Source of the DNA: VRUE01 sp963780815
GTDB lineage: Bacteria > Actinomycetota > Thermoleophilia > Solirubrobacterales > 70-9
Assembly (NCBI GenBank): GCA_963780815.1
Contig: CAWADG010000004.1
Location: 372,001 to 436,000 of the forward strand
Length of the DNA stretch: 64,000 bases
Direction: 5' to 3'
The notes under the pieces were generated by a model. The model was not told the origin of the DNA. It ran no database searches and saw only the letters and a program-made list of their open reading frames with translations. Below are positions 24,491 to 32,849 of this stretch, piece by piece (the first letter of the stretch is position 1; each line of letters starts with the position of its first letter). Made by a program: the position numbers and the translations under genes.

Positions 24491-25789
24491 TCAAACCGGC
24501 ACGGGCGGCATCGACGCCGGGGGCGGGGCCGGCGCCGGCGGGGGCATCGAGATGACGGGCGCAGTCCGCCACTCTTCGGGGCCGCTGTTCGGGTAAGCAC
24601 CGGTGACGAGGAAGAGGTACGCGTTGGCTTGAGCGGCGTAGCCGATGGCGAGCGCCCCCGCGTTGCGAAGGCCGGCGGGCATCCGTCCGGTGACGAGCGC
24701 CGCGAACCAACCGAGGAAGCCGGCGAAGAACAGCAGGGTGTTGTAGACGCTGACGACGAAGAGGGCCGGAATCACGAGGACGAAGCGGAATAGCACGGTC
24801 CAGCGATTCTGCCGTTCGGGCCCGGCGAAATGGAGATCGATCGGGTAGCTGCCCTCTCTTCCTGTGAACCCAGGGAAGGGGTTGCCGATCAGGTACAGGT
24901 AGGCGACGACGTGGGCCTGATAGCGAAGGTAGCTCGAGAGGATGCGATGGAGGGCCCTGGGCGGTTTGCCGAGGATCAGCGTCGCAAACCAGTTGATCAC
25001 CGCGGCGCCGAGCGCGACCAGGCCCCAAAGCGTCAGCCAGATCAGGTGGGGGAACGCGAGGAGGATCCGGAAGAAGACCGTCAGGCGGCTGCGCCGCAGT
25101 TCGCCGCCGGACTCGAGCCTTACCGGGTGGTTGCGGATCGGCAGCGGGCCGATCGCGGTCAGCGGGTCGCTGGAGGGGTAGCGGTCGGTGAGCAGCAGGA
25201 TGTAGGCCCAGAACTGGGCGCCGTAGGAGAGCCCGTACGCAGCCATGTCGCGCAGGCCGCGGGGCATCCGGCCGCGGACGAGGGCCGAGAACCAGCCGAG
25301 AAAGGCGGCGATCGTGAGGACTGTGAACCCGACCTGGCTCAGCTGCGGTGTCAGGAAGCTGTACCCGTTTGCCCCGTATCCCGCGAGGACGGTGACGAGG
25401 AGCATCGCCGGCAATGCGAGGACGATCCGGAATCCGACGGTCCAGCGATTCTGGCGGGCGGGCGGGTCGATCTCGAGGTCGACCGGATAGCCGAGGCTGC
25501 CGGTGAAGGACGGGTACGGGTCGCTGACGAGGTTGAGGTAGGCGAAGGACTGGGTCGCGTAGCGGACGAACCTGGCCAGGAAGCGGTGCAATGGCGCCGG
25601 TGAGCGCCCGAGGACGAGCGTCGCGAGCCAGTTCCCGACAGCCGCGAAAAGCGCGACGACCGACCAGGCCGCGAGCCAGACCATCAGCGGTATCGCGAAC
25701 AGCCCGCGGAAGAGCACGGTCGGGCGATCGCGCCGAAGATCGTCGGCGATCGTCAGCTGGACAGGTCGGGCACCGGGGTCAGGGGCCAT
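24491..25789 (-). CDS. DUF4389 membrane protein with two tandem halves
   Basis: The 432-residue product consists of two homologous halves (about 10-205 and 215-400). Each has a helix pair ending in NWLATLVLG or NWFATLILG, then P-LHR, RY, YL, YP--TG, a PVDL/PIDL segment, RQNRWTV-FR and GRMP-GLR. Each half carries about four transmembrane helices. DUF4389 proteins are common in actinobacteria and uncharacterised. The last 30 residues are Pro-rich (PPPAPAPPPASMPPVPV). Probably cotranscribed with the M48 protease. Confidence 0.85.
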   Translation of the reverse strand: MAPDPGARPVQLTIADDLRRDRPTVLFRGLFAIPLMVWLAAWSVVALFAAVGNWLATLVLGRSPAPLHRFLARFVRYATQSFAYLNLVSDPYPSFTGSLGYPVDLEIDPPARQNRWTVGFRIVLALPAMLLVTVLAGYGANGYSFLTPQLSQVGFTVLTIAAFLGWFSALVRGRMPRGLRDMAAYGLSYGAQFWAYILLLTDRYPSSDPLTAIGPLPIRNHPVRLESGGELRRSRLTVFFRILLAFPHLIWLTLWGLVALGAAVINWFATLILGKPPRALHRILSSYLRYQAHVVAYLYLIGNPFPGFTGREGSYPIDLHFAGPERQNRWTVLFRFVLVIPALFVVSVYNTLLFFAGFLGWFAALVTGRMPAGLRNAGALAIGYAAQANAYLFLVTGAYPNSGPEEWRTAPVISMPPPAPAPPPASMPPVPV

Positions 25790-25864
25790 ACCGCCTTATC
25801 GGACGCGCACGGCCCGCCTTTGAGTAATGGCCGCGCCTCGAAGTGAGGTTGTCAGGCGAAGCCC

Positions 25865-27226
25865 TCAGTGGTCGACAGCGTAAAGGCGCCACTCACCTGG
25901 GGCGCCCTTCAGGTCGTGGACCCCGCGCTCGGCGAACTCGAGGCCCGAGCCGACCACGAGCTCCCGCACGGTGCTCGAAACGCAGACCTCTCCCGGGTTT
26001 GCCAGGGCGCCGATGCGAGCGCCGATGTTGACCGCCATCCCGCTCACGTCGTCGTCGATCAACTCGACCTCACCTGTGTGGATTCCTGCCCGTACGTCGA
26101 TCCCGATTCCCTGCAGCTCGTTTCGGATCGCCCCGGCGCAGCGGATCGCCCGGGCGGGCCCGTCGAACGTCGCGAGGAATCCATCACCCAGCGTCTTCAC
26201 CTCGCCGCCGCGATGGATGGCCAGCTGCCGGCGAACGATCCTGTTGTGGCGCTCCAACAGGTGTCGCCAGCGACGATCTCCGAGCGCGCGGGTCCTCTCG
26301 GTGGAGCTGACGATGTCGGTGAACAGGACCGTCGCCAGGGCCCGCTCGGGCTCGTGGGCGCGCCTGCTTCCGACCAGGAACTCTTCGACCTCGTCGACGA
26401 GGGTGTCCTGATCGCCGACCGTCACCAGGTGATTGCTGTCGGTGAGCTCCACATAACGGGCATCGGGAATCCGCTCCGCCAGGTATCGGCCCTGTCCGAC
26501 CGGGACAACCATGTCGCCGCCGCGGTGGAGAACCAGAGTCGGTACCTGGATCGCATGCAGGATCGGTCTGACGTCGATGGTCCGGTACAGATCGAACAGG
26601 GCGACCGCCCCGGCAGGGCTGGTTCCCTGGCGCAGGAGCCGGGCCCACCAACGCTCGAAGTCCGGATGCCCGTCGAGGCTCGGCGCCCAGAGGTTGCTCG
26701 CCACCGGACCGCCCCATTCCTCCGTCACCATTTCGAGGAAGGCGTCCAGAGCCTCGGTCGGCACCCCATCCGGGTGGTCGGGCGCCGCCAGGGCACGAGC
26801 GTAGGTCCCGTAGAGGACCAGCGACGAGACCAGGTCCGGATTGGTTGCCGCGAAGAGGGTCGCCATCGGCCCGCCCTCGGAGATGCTGAAGACGACGGCC
26901 GGCCGGCAGTCGGCCGCCTCCATCACGGCCCTGAGGTCGCCCATCGAGTCCTCAAGAGTCGGTGGCCGGTCCGTCCGGTCGGAGAGGCCCTGGCCCCGCT
27001 TGTCGAATACGACCAGACGGGAGAAGGAGGTGAGCCGGCGCAGGAGGCGCGCCGCATGCGGCTCCTCCCAGAAGAGATCGACGTGGGAGACGAAACCCGG
27101 CACGAAGACGATGTCGATCGGTCCGTCGCCGTGCACCTGGTAGGCGATGCTCACACCATCGGAATCGGCGTAGTGGGTGGCGACATCGGCCGCCACCCAC
27201 TCGGCCGTCTGGGTTGCTGGCGGCAT
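25865..27226 (-). CDS. Alpha/beta hydrolase fused to class III nucleotide cyclase domain
   Basis: This 453-residue fusion has a hydrolase domain (about 15-285; IDIVFVPGFVSHVDLFWE, nucleophile elbow SISEGGP, RGGDMVVPVG, DSNHLVTVG) followed by a class III cyclase homology domain (about 295-450). The cyclase shows VLFTDIVSSTERTRALGD (first metal Asp), VKTLGDGFLATF and RAGIHTGEVE. The second metal Asp and adenine-specifying residues should be checked by alignment. The architecture is frequent in actinobacteria and presumably couples a small-molecule signal to cAMP or cGMP. It follows the 27230 gene by 3 nt, so three genes likely form one operon. Confidence 0.9.
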   Translation of the reverse strand: MPPATQTAEWVAADVATHYADSDGVSIAYQVHGDGPIDIVFVPGFVSHVDLFWEEPHAARLLRRLTSFSRLVVFDKRGQGLSDRTDRPPTLEDSMGDLRAVMEAADCRPAVVFSISEGGPMATLFAATNPDLVSSLVLYGTYARALAAPDHPDGVPTEALDAFLEMVTEEWGGPVASNLWAPSLDGHPDFERWWARLLRQGTSPAGAVALFDLYRTIDVRPILHAIQVPTLVLHRGGDMVVPVGQGRYLAERIPDARYVELTDSNHLVTVGDQDTLVDEVEEFLVGSRRAHEPERALATVLFTDIVSSTERTRALGDRRWRHLLERHNRIVRRQLAIHRGGEVKTLGDGFLATFDGPARAIRCAGAIRNELQGIGIDVRAGIHTGEVELIDDDVSGMAVNIGARIGALANPGEVCVSSTVRELVVGSGLEFAERGVHDLKGAPGEWRLYAVDH

Positions 27227-27229
27227 GGC

Positions 27230-27418
27230 CTAGATCGCGCCGTCGCCGTCGCTGGGACCCCCGTTGTTGTCGGCGTCGTGGTCGCCGAGGTTGTGCTGGG
27301 GAATTCCGCGGTGATGATGGCGGTGGTGAGATGCGGCGGCGACGGACGTCGTTCCGCCTCCGACCATTGCCACTACCGCGGCCAGCGCCGCCAGTCTCTT
27401 TGCCTGGATTGCGAGCAT
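27230..27418 (-). CDS. Small secreted His-rich peptide
   Basis: The 62-residue product has a signal peptide (LAALAAVVAMVGGGTTSVAA) and a mature part with HHRHHHRG and acidic DHDADNNGGPSDGDG, which could bind divalent metal. A good AAAGGAG ribosome-binding site precedes ATG 27418. It lies between a secreted protein gene and the hydrolase-cyclase gene in the same operon. Function is unknown. Confidence 0.65.
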   Translation of the reverse strand: MLAIQAKRLAALAAVVAMVGGGTTSVAAASHHRHHHRGIPQHNLGDHDADNNGGPSDGDGAI

Positions 27419-27447
27419 CTGCTTACTCCTTTCGTTTCTGGGTTTGG

Positions 27448-28056
27448 TCAGGTGATGAAGCTGTTGATTGCCTGCTCGAGCGTCGGCGCCTCGGACTCCC
27501 AGTGGAGCGGTGGCGCGGCGCCGACGATCACGGTCGTCGCCGAGCGCCCGGTGACGATGCAGGCGATCTCGCGATACGGACGGCCGATCTCAGTTCGGTA
27601 GGAGTCGAGGACGCAGGAGCCAGTGGCCGAGCGGAACCGGAGCCCGGTCGCGCCGGCCAGAAGCTTCACTTCGCGATCGCCCTCATCCCTGTTGTGGTCG
27701 ACACGGAACTCGGTCCAGTTGCGAAGGCTCTCGGTTCCCTGGCGGGGCGTCGCGTTGAGGTAGCCGGCGATCCGACCCGACGCCGTCCGCTGCACCACGG
27801 TCCGGGTGCCCGCGTCGCCGGCTTCGTGGCGCCAGCCGGGAGGCACGGGCAGGCTTGCATCCGAGCCCGGAAGCCTCGACTTCGACCACGGGGCCGGGGC
27901 CATCCCGGGGTGTTGCCACGCGAAGCTCGAGCGGTGAAGCACCGTGGCGGTTGAAGAGTCACGCAGCCCCGCGCCGGCGACCGCGGCAACCGCCGCCAGT
28001 GCGACGGCGGCGAGGGCCGCTGCCAACACCGTGATCCTCTTGCGAGTCCGTTTCAT
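27448..28056 (-). CDS. Secreted or membrane-anchored protein of unknown function
   Basis: This 202-residue protein starts with a basic N-terminus and a long alanine-rich signal or anchor (ITVLAAALAAVALAAVAAVA). The mature part has LPVPPGWRHEAGDAGTRTVV, then a beta-rich segment, and resembles the small lipoprotein-like domains often annotated as hypothetical in actinobacteria. No enzyme motif is seen. It heads the operon leading to the hydrolase-cyclase gene and is divergent from the VOC gene. Confidence 0.72.
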   Translation of the reverse strand: MKRTRKRITVLAAALAAVALAAVAAVAGAGLRDSSTATVLHRSSFAWQHPGMAPAPWSKSRLPGSDASLPVPPGWRHEAGDAGTRTVVQRTASGRIAGYLNATPRQGTESLRNWTEFRVDHNRDEGDREVKLLAGATGLRFRSATGSCVLDSYRTEIGRPYREIACIVTGRSATTVIVGAAPPLHWESEAPTLEQAINSFIT

Positions 28057-28140
28057 ACCGTGGGGTACGGCGGGCCAGGCGGCACCGTTCGCTATGAGCG
28101 GCTTGTCACAGAGGGATCGGTTGGTTGGGGAGGCTACGAC

Positions 28141-28146
28141 TATTCT
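28141..28146 (+). promoter_or_regulatory. Candidate -10 (TATTCT) of leaderless VOC gene
   Basis: TATTCT ends 6 nt before GTG 28153, repeating the spacing at other putative leaderless genes. TTGGTT lies 14 nt upstream, a short spacing for a -35. Confidence 0.35.
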
Positions 28147-28152
28147 CGGCCA

Positions 28153-28581
28153 GTGCCGGAGAATCGCTCAGCGCCCGACGGCCCGGTGATACCCGTCCTC
28201 ACCTACCCGGACGTGCGGGCGGCGGTCGACTGGATGGTTGAGGTGCTCGGCTTCGTCGAGCGCGTCTGGATCGGCCCGAACCATCGGGCGCAGTTGAGCT
28301 TCGGCGCGGGCTCGCTGATCGTCGCCGATGCGACGGCTGAGCGGACCGCGCCCTCGGGACCCGGGGTAACCCAATCGGTGATGCTGAGGGTGGACGACGT
28401 CGCCGGCGTGCACGAGCGCGTCCGGAAAGCCGGGGTGACGATCGTCGCGGAGCCCCGGGACTTCGAGTACGGAGAGCGCCAATCGGCATTCATCGACCCC
28501 TGGGGCCACCGCTGGACGCTGACTCAAACTCTGCGCGATGTGCGCCCCGAGGACTGGGGTGGAAGGTCGGCGCCGGGCTAA
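28153..28581 (+). CDS. VOC-family (glyoxalase/bleomycin-resistance-like) protein
   Basis: The 142-residue product has the paired beta-alpha-beta-beta-beta modules of VOC proteins (TYPDVRAAVDWMVEVLGF; VMLRVDDVAGVHERVRKAG; FEYGERQSAFIDPWGHRW). The YGER and DPWGH ends match the subgroup annotated as glyoxalase-like. Activity is unknown. A longer frame to 28060 exists, but GTG 28153 gives the family N-terminus and a sensible promoter. It is 9 nt upstream of the GT1 gene. Confidence 0.83.
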   Translation: MPENRSAPDGPVIPVLTYPDVRAAVDWMVEVLGFVERVWIGPNHRAQLSFGAGSLIVADATAERTAPSGPGVTQSVMLRVDDVAGVHERVRKAGVTIVAEPRDFEYGERQSAFIDPWGHRWTLTQTLRDVRPEDWGGRSAPG

Positions 28582-28590
28582 GAGGACCGA

Positions 28591-29796
28591 GTGACTAGCC
28601 AAGGATCACCGATCGAGGCGACCCTGGTCACCTGGCAGGGCGGTGGGGCGACGCAGCCCATGCTCGGCCTCGCCAGGGCACTTGCAGCGCGCGGCCATGC
28701 GGTCCGCGTCTTCGCTCCCGAGGGCCTTGCCGGGCGCGTCGCCGAGGCCGGCGCGCACCACGCTCCGTGGCCGGCCGCCCTCGAGTTCGACGCCTCGCGG
28801 GGCCGAGCCGTCGAGGACCAGTTCACCTATCTCGACGGCCTGGTCATCGGTGAGGAGCTGCCGAGGGCGGTTCTCGGGGAGCTCGACCGCGAGCGGCCGG
28901 ACGTGCTCGTGGTCGACTGCCTGTTGCGCGGCACCGCCGGGCTCGGTGAGCTGCTCGAGCTGCCCACCGTGCTCCTGTTTCACCTCACGCACGACTTCTG
29001 CGGAGTCGCCGAGGGCGACGGCGAGGGTGAGTGGGGTTGGCGCTGGCAGTTCAGGGAGCTGAACCGCCTGCGCGCCGGCCTCGGAGCGCCGCGGTTGGAG
29101 GTGCCGGGCCCTGGGCCCCGGGCGATGACCACGTCAGTCGCCCTGGCCCGCCGCGCAGCCGCTGCGATCGTCGCGATGCCGCGCGAGTTCGACGACTGGG
29201 GCGCCGATGCGCCACCTGGCCTGATCCACGTCGGGCCGATCTTCGAGGAGGCCGAGCCGCCGCGTTGGGAGCCACCATGGCCGCCATCCGACCGGCGGCC
29301 GCTGGTCGTCGTCACGCTCGGGAGCGATTACATGCACCAGGAGGACCTCCTCGATCGCATTGCCTCTGCCCTCGCCCCGCTGCCGCTGAGGGCCCTCGTC
29401 CTCACCGGGCTCGCGCTCGATCCGGAGGAGCTCTCGCTCGATCCGCGGGTCCGGGTGGAGCGTTTCGTGCCGCATTCGGCGATCTTCCCCAGGGCGGACC
29501 TGGTGGTCACCCATGGCGGGATGGGGACGGCGATGGCGGCCCTCACCGCCGGCCTGCCGATGGTCTGCTTCCCGCTCGGCCGCGACCAGGGGGACAACAC
29601 GGCAAGGATCGAAGCCCTCTCCGCCGGCGTGTCGCTGGACCCGGTATCCGGGAGCGGACGGATTCGCGAAGCGGTCCTCGCCGCCCTCGACTCCGCGGAT
29701 CTCCGCGACGGAGCCCGCCGAATGGCGACCGCGATCGAGGGCTACGGAGGCGCGGAGGCCGCGGCCGACGTCGTCGAGCAGGCGGCCCAGAGCTGA
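28591..29796 (+). CDS. GT1-family glycosyltransferase (MGT/UGT-like)
   Basis: The 401-residue product has the GT-B fold of macrolide or sterol glycosyltransferases: an N-terminal acceptor domain (LVTWQGGGATQPMLGLARAL) and a C-terminal donor domain with VTLGSDY, VRVERFVPHSAIFPRADLVV, THGGMGTAMAALTAGLPMVC and FPLGRDQGDNTARIE, the nucleotide-sugar signature. Acceptor and sugar are unknown. Start GTG 28591 follows the VOC gene closely. Confidence 0.9.
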   Translation: MTSQGSPIEATLVTWQGGGATQPMLGLARALAARGHAVRVFAPEGLAGRVAEAGAHHAPWPAALEFDASRGRAVEDQFTYLDGLVIGEELPRAVLGELDRERPDVLVVDCLLRGTAGLGELLELPTVLLFHLTHDFCGVAEGDGEGEWGWRWQFRELNRLRAGLGAPRLEVPGPGPRAMTTSVALARRAAAAIVAMPREFDDWGADAPPGLIHVGPIFEEAEPPRWEPPWPPSDRRPLVVVTLGSDYMHQEDLLDRIASALAPLPLRALVLTGLALDPEELSLDPRVRVERFVPHSAIFPRADLVVTHGGMGTAMAALTAGLPMVCFPLGRDQGDNTARIEALSAGVSLDPVSGSGRIREAVLAALDSADLRDGARRMATAIEGYGGAEAAADVVEQAAQS

Positions 29797-29905
29797 GGCC
29801 CTTCATCCGAGTAACGCTGTGTTGCCGAGTCTTTACCCGCCCTTGGGGAGCGGTTGGCCGGGGCATCGCTAAGAAGCGCGAAACCCCGAAGAAGGAGTCC
29901 AATCC

Positions 29906-30226
29906 ATGCAGCGTCTCATCCTCTCCATCGCGGCCATCTTCGCCGTTTCGATGGCACTGCTGGCCTCAGTTGCCGCGGCCAGCTCGCTGACCGTCTCCCA
30001 AGCGCACAGGGAAATCGAAAAGAAGGCCAAGCAGGCCTGTGCGCTCACCTGTGACGCATTCGGGGTGCGAAGCACCAGGAGGATCTCCGGGACGAAGGTC
30101 TCCGGCGTGGCCTTCGTGCGTCGCGAAACCCAGACCTGCACGGACAGAATGGTTGTCACCAGGACCTCGACCGCGGGGCTGAGCGTCAAAGCCGATGCCT
30201 ATCCCGCCGGTTGGGTCTGCCGCTGA
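29906..30226 (+). CDS. Small secreted protein
   Basis: The 106-residue product has a clean signal peptide (LILSIAAIFAVSMALLASVAAAS) and a mature region of about 80 residues with four cysteines (QACALTCDAF; TCTDRMVV; GWVCR), likely forming two disulfides. A GAAGGAG ribosome-binding site precedes the ATG. It stands alone and is not recognised. Confidence 0.75.
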   Translation: MQRLILSIAAIFAVSMALLASVAAASSLTVSQAHREIEKKAKQACALTCDAFGVRSTRRISGTKVSGVAFVRRETQTCTDRMVVTRTSTAGLSVKADAYPAGWVCR

Positions 30227-30262
30227 GCCCGTGCCAGATCTGGCCGGCCTGGGCAATCTGAT

Positions 30263-30841
30263 CTAAGCGCCGAGGCGGTCGGCCAGGCGCTCGACGAGCC
30301 AGAGGTCGTACACGTAGCCCTGGGGGTTGCCCTTCATCTTGATCGGACGGCGGGCGAGGATGCCGTCCGAGCCCCCCTCGACCTCGAGATCACGCCAGAC
30401 ATCCTGGGCCGGCGCGAGGCCGGCGAGGAGCTCTTCGACCTCAGAGGGCGCGCCCGGCTCGGCGACGAGGCGGCCATCGTCTTCGCGGACCTTGAACGGT
30501 ACGACCGCCCCCGTCACCTGGACCTCGTTGGCACCCCGGTCGCGCCAGGCGGAGGGGACAACGCCCATCCGCAGGGCCACCTCTCGCCCGTTCCGGGTCC
30601 CGTTGAATTCGGTCGCGGGCATGTCGGAGGTCGTCTGGGATAGGTCCCGTTCCTCGCCGAGCCCAAGTTCCTGGGTGATCGTCGAGGGATCGTCGGCGGG
30701 CGGCTCGGTCTTGAGCGCCTCCCACACCACCTCCCAGCCGAGGCCGCTCGGGTCATCGATCTCCGCGGCGCGTCCACGCATCTCCGCCGGAGAAGGCCCC
30801 GTGCGTTCAGCGTCCTTCGATCTGCGACTGAAAAGGCCCAA
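30263..30841 (-). CDS. Conserved-looking cytoplasmic protein of unknown function
   Basis: This 192-residue protein begins MGLFSRRSKDAERTG, a membrane-surface-like basic N-terminus without a signal peptide. It has a mixed alpha/beta body (TEFNGTRNGREVALRMGV; GAVVPFKVREDDGRLVAEPG) and ends with PQGYVYDLWLVERLADRL. Codon use is typical of the window. No domain is recognised. Confidence 0.7.
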   Translation of the reverse strand: MGLFSRRSKDAERTGPSPAEMRGRAAEIDDPSGLGWEVVWEALKTEPPADDPSTITQELGLGEERDLSQTTSDMPATEFNGTRNGREVALRMGVVPSAWRDRGANEVQVTGAVVPFKVREDDGRLVAEPGAPSEVEELLAGLAPAQDVWRDLEVEGGSDGILARRPIKMKGNPQGYVYDLWLVERLADRLGA

Positions 30842-30854
30842 CCCGCAGGGGAGT

Positions 30855-31070
30855 CTAGGGGACGCACCCTTGAGATCGGGCCTGAGACAAGTCCGGCGCT
30901 AGTCGGTAGGTCGACCCCCTCTCGGCCAGCAGCACCGCAACCACCTGGAGAAGGAGCGCTTGGCGTTCCCCGAACCCGTGCAGAAGTTGGTCGTTCGCCG
31001 ACACCCATTCGTCCCTTGCTTCCCGATAGGCGTTCTGGGAAAGGGCGAGATGGTCCATGTCGCTGTCCAT
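30855..31070 (-). CDS. Possible small helical protein
   Basis: A 71-residue frame (from MDSDMDHLALSQ) predicts a helical product (NAYREARDEWVSAND; ERQALLLQVVAVLLAERG) with GC-rich third positions. Its start region overlaps the start of a plus-strand frame at 31057, so at most one of the two start choices can be exactly right. No family is recognised. Confidence 0.38.
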   Translation of the reverse strand: MDSDMDHLALSQNAYREARDEWVSANDQLLHGFGERQALLLQVVAVLLAERGSTYRLAPDLSQARSQGCVP

Positions 31071-31275
31071 GCCCAAAGGCATGCCAGGCCGCAGCAGACC
31101 GCCCCGCTTCCGGGTCCGGAAGACTCAGGCCGACGACGTTGATGCGATCTGGCAAGACGGCGAAGACGGCTTCCTCATTATCGGCGTCCGCTCCCACGGT
31201 TTGGCCGAGATCCACCTCAATGAATTCGCAGGCAACATCGTTCCCGACTTCGCCCTGATCGACCAAGCACAGTAA
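31057..31275 (+). CDS. Possible small protein
   Basis: A 72-residue frame ends in a well-formed alternating sequence (GFLIIGVRSHGLAEIHLNEF, AGNIVPDFALIDQAQ). Codon choice is compatible with coding. The start is uncertain (ATG 31057, 31072 or 31081). No family is recognised. Confidence 0.36.
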   Translation: MSLSMPKGMPGRSRPPRFRVRKTQADDVDAIWQDGEDGFLIIGVRSHGLAEIHLNEFAGNIVPDFALIDQAQ

Positions 31276-31297
31276 GGCGAGTGCGCAGCCGGAGCTG

Positions 31298-31945
31298 TCA
31301 GGCGCCCAATCCGCCCAGCACCGCGAACGGGTTCGGAGGGCGCTCGGCGTAGGCCGCCGCCCACGTGCCCTCGACATTCACTCGACTACCAGTAGGGGCC
31401 TCTTTTCGGATCCGCTCGGCGAGTGCCTTGGCACTATCCTCGTCGGTGGCGCCAACCAGCAGGTACCTCCAGCGGTGGACCGTGGGAAGGCCCTCTTTTC
31501 GCAGTTGCTCGGACAGTCCCACCGCGTCGTGGCGGGAGGGGAGGTCGACTCGGACCTCGAATTCGGGATTCCCCCTATTCGCCGTCTCTTCGCGCTCTCG
31601 CGCCATCAGCTCTTCACGCTCGACCAGCTTGGCGGCATCATCGTTCGGCAGCAGCTTGTCGGGGTCCTCCCATTCCTCCGCGATGGGGTGCCAGTGGCGG
31701 AAATCGACCTCGATCTGCCATCCGTGCTGGCGCGCGTCCGCCGCGATGGCGTCTTGGGCCCGTTCGGCCTGCTCTCGCGTGCCGGCGTAGAGGAACACCC
31801 GGTCTCCGTCTCGAGTGACGATGACGCGATCGTGAAACTCCGCGCTCAGGTCATGCTGGAGCTGCCGGGCTGCGAGGCGCTCGGTGAGGCCGCGGGCGTG
31901 ATCCTCCTCGCGCAGGTCGATCTGCAGGCGCCAGTCATCATTCAC
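31298..31945 (-). CDS. Two-domain protein of unknown function
   Basis: The 215-residue product contains two similar alpha/beta segments (LQIDLREEDHARGLTERLAA; FEVRVDLPSRHDAVGLSEQL), each followed by a strand-helix unit (RVFLYAGTREQAERAQDAIA; YLLVGATDEDSAKALAERI). This suggests an internal duplication of a ferredoxin-like or SPOR-like unit. There is no signal peptide, so it is probably cytoplasmic. Function is unknown. Confidence 0.75.
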   Translation of the reverse strand: MNDDWRLQIDLREEDHARGLTERLAARQLQHDLSAEFHDRVIVTRDGDRVFLYAGTREQAERAQDAIAADARQHGWQIEVDFRHWHPIAEEWEDPDKLLPNDDAAKLVEREELMAREREETANRGNPEFEVRVDLPSRHDAVGLSEQLRKEGLPTVHRWRYLLVGATDEDSAKALAERIRKEAPTGSRVNVEGTWAAAYAERPPNPFAVLGGLGA

Positions 31946-32052
31946 GAAGTACCTCCATCCGCCTAGCCTCCCCCCATCTCAGGCTCAAGATCTTCACGAG
32001 CAGATTGTTTCACCGAGCGAACGAGCCAATCTGCCTTACCGAGACGTCCTCA

Positions 32053-32529
32053 TCAGTCCGCAATGGCGGCTCTCAGCGTCCGTTCCCAGGCGGCACCGGT
32101 GGCCCGGACGCCGGCCCCCGCCTGGCGCACACCTCGCAAGAGCCGGATGAGCGGGCGATCGCCACGGCGCGCGCGCCTGACGACGGCCAGGAGCGCCGAT
32201 TCGTAAATCCCCAGGCTGTGCCCAAAGACGAAGGCCTTGGCCCCCACGGGCCCGAGGTCTGAGACCATCAGGAGAAGGGTCGCCGTGTAGTCGGCGTTTT
32301 CGGCGAATCCCCGGAACTCTCGCGCTAGCCGGCCCGGAAGGTCAGGCGGATCTTCGGTAGCCCGATCGATCATGAAGGTGTTCGCGATGGCGTCTTTGGC
32401 GACCTGCAAGTAATCGGCGTTGACTTCGTCCCGCGTCGGCCTTGCTTCACTGCCGCAGCCGGCAAGGGCCGCCGCCCCAGCCACCAAGCACAAGGCGACT
32501 GCCGCAGTCACGGTTTTCGTCGCCCCCAC
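32053..32529 (-). CDS. Lipoprotein of unknown function
   Basis: The 158-residue product has a lipoprotein signal (AVALCLVAGAAALAGC; Cys25 lipidated) and a helical mature part (VNADYLQVAKDAIANTF; NADYTATLLLMVSDLGPVG). It is the last gene before the leftmost tRNA-Met repeat at 32604, so it marks the left edge of ordinary sequence or lies just outside the island. Confidence 0.75.
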   Translation of the reverse strand: MGATKTVTAAVALCLVAGAAALAGCGSEARPTRDEVNADYLQVAKDAIANTFMIDRATEDPPDLPGRLAREFRGFAENADYTATLLLMVSDLGPVGAKAFVFGHSLGIYESALLAVVRRARRGDRPLIRLLRGVRQAGAGVRATGAAWERTLRAAIAD

Positions 32530-32603
32530 CTCATCCGAAGACAGATACGCCTCCGAAGGGCGGTTCGTTCAGCCCGCCTGCCCTAGGGGCTTTTTCCTCT
32601 GTC

Positions 32604-32748
32604 GGGCGGGCTGGACTCGAACCTGCGCTCCACGGATTATGAGTCGCGCCAGAACCGCTCTAGCAAGCGGAATCTGGGGTGTTGGAGCGAAGTGAGTCTG
32701 AGCAGCTTGGCGAAGTTCGGTGGAGTTGGGGACAAATTTCGGGACAAA
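32604..32748 (-). repeat. tRNA-Met 3'-half repeat, copy A (att-like, left end)
   Basis: Core 32604-32645 matches the tRNA-Met 3' half with a few changes that break one T-stem pair. The arm to 32748 is about 80 percent identical to copy B by eye and ends with two GGGACAAA-type motifs 12 nt apart. The 5' half of the tRNA is absent. Confidence 0.85.
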
Positions 32749-32849
32749 GATTGAGGGGGGAGTTAGCGTCCTGCCCAGACTCGCAATTAGACGGGCCTAG
32801 CGCCACCGCAACTAGGGTTCCGGCCCCTCGTTTCTAGCCAAAGAGCTTC

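Noticed and set aside
23170..24600. 476-codon minus-strand frame overlapping the M48 gene
   Set aside because: Arg/Pro-rich frame-shifted shadow of the protease and DUF4389 genes.
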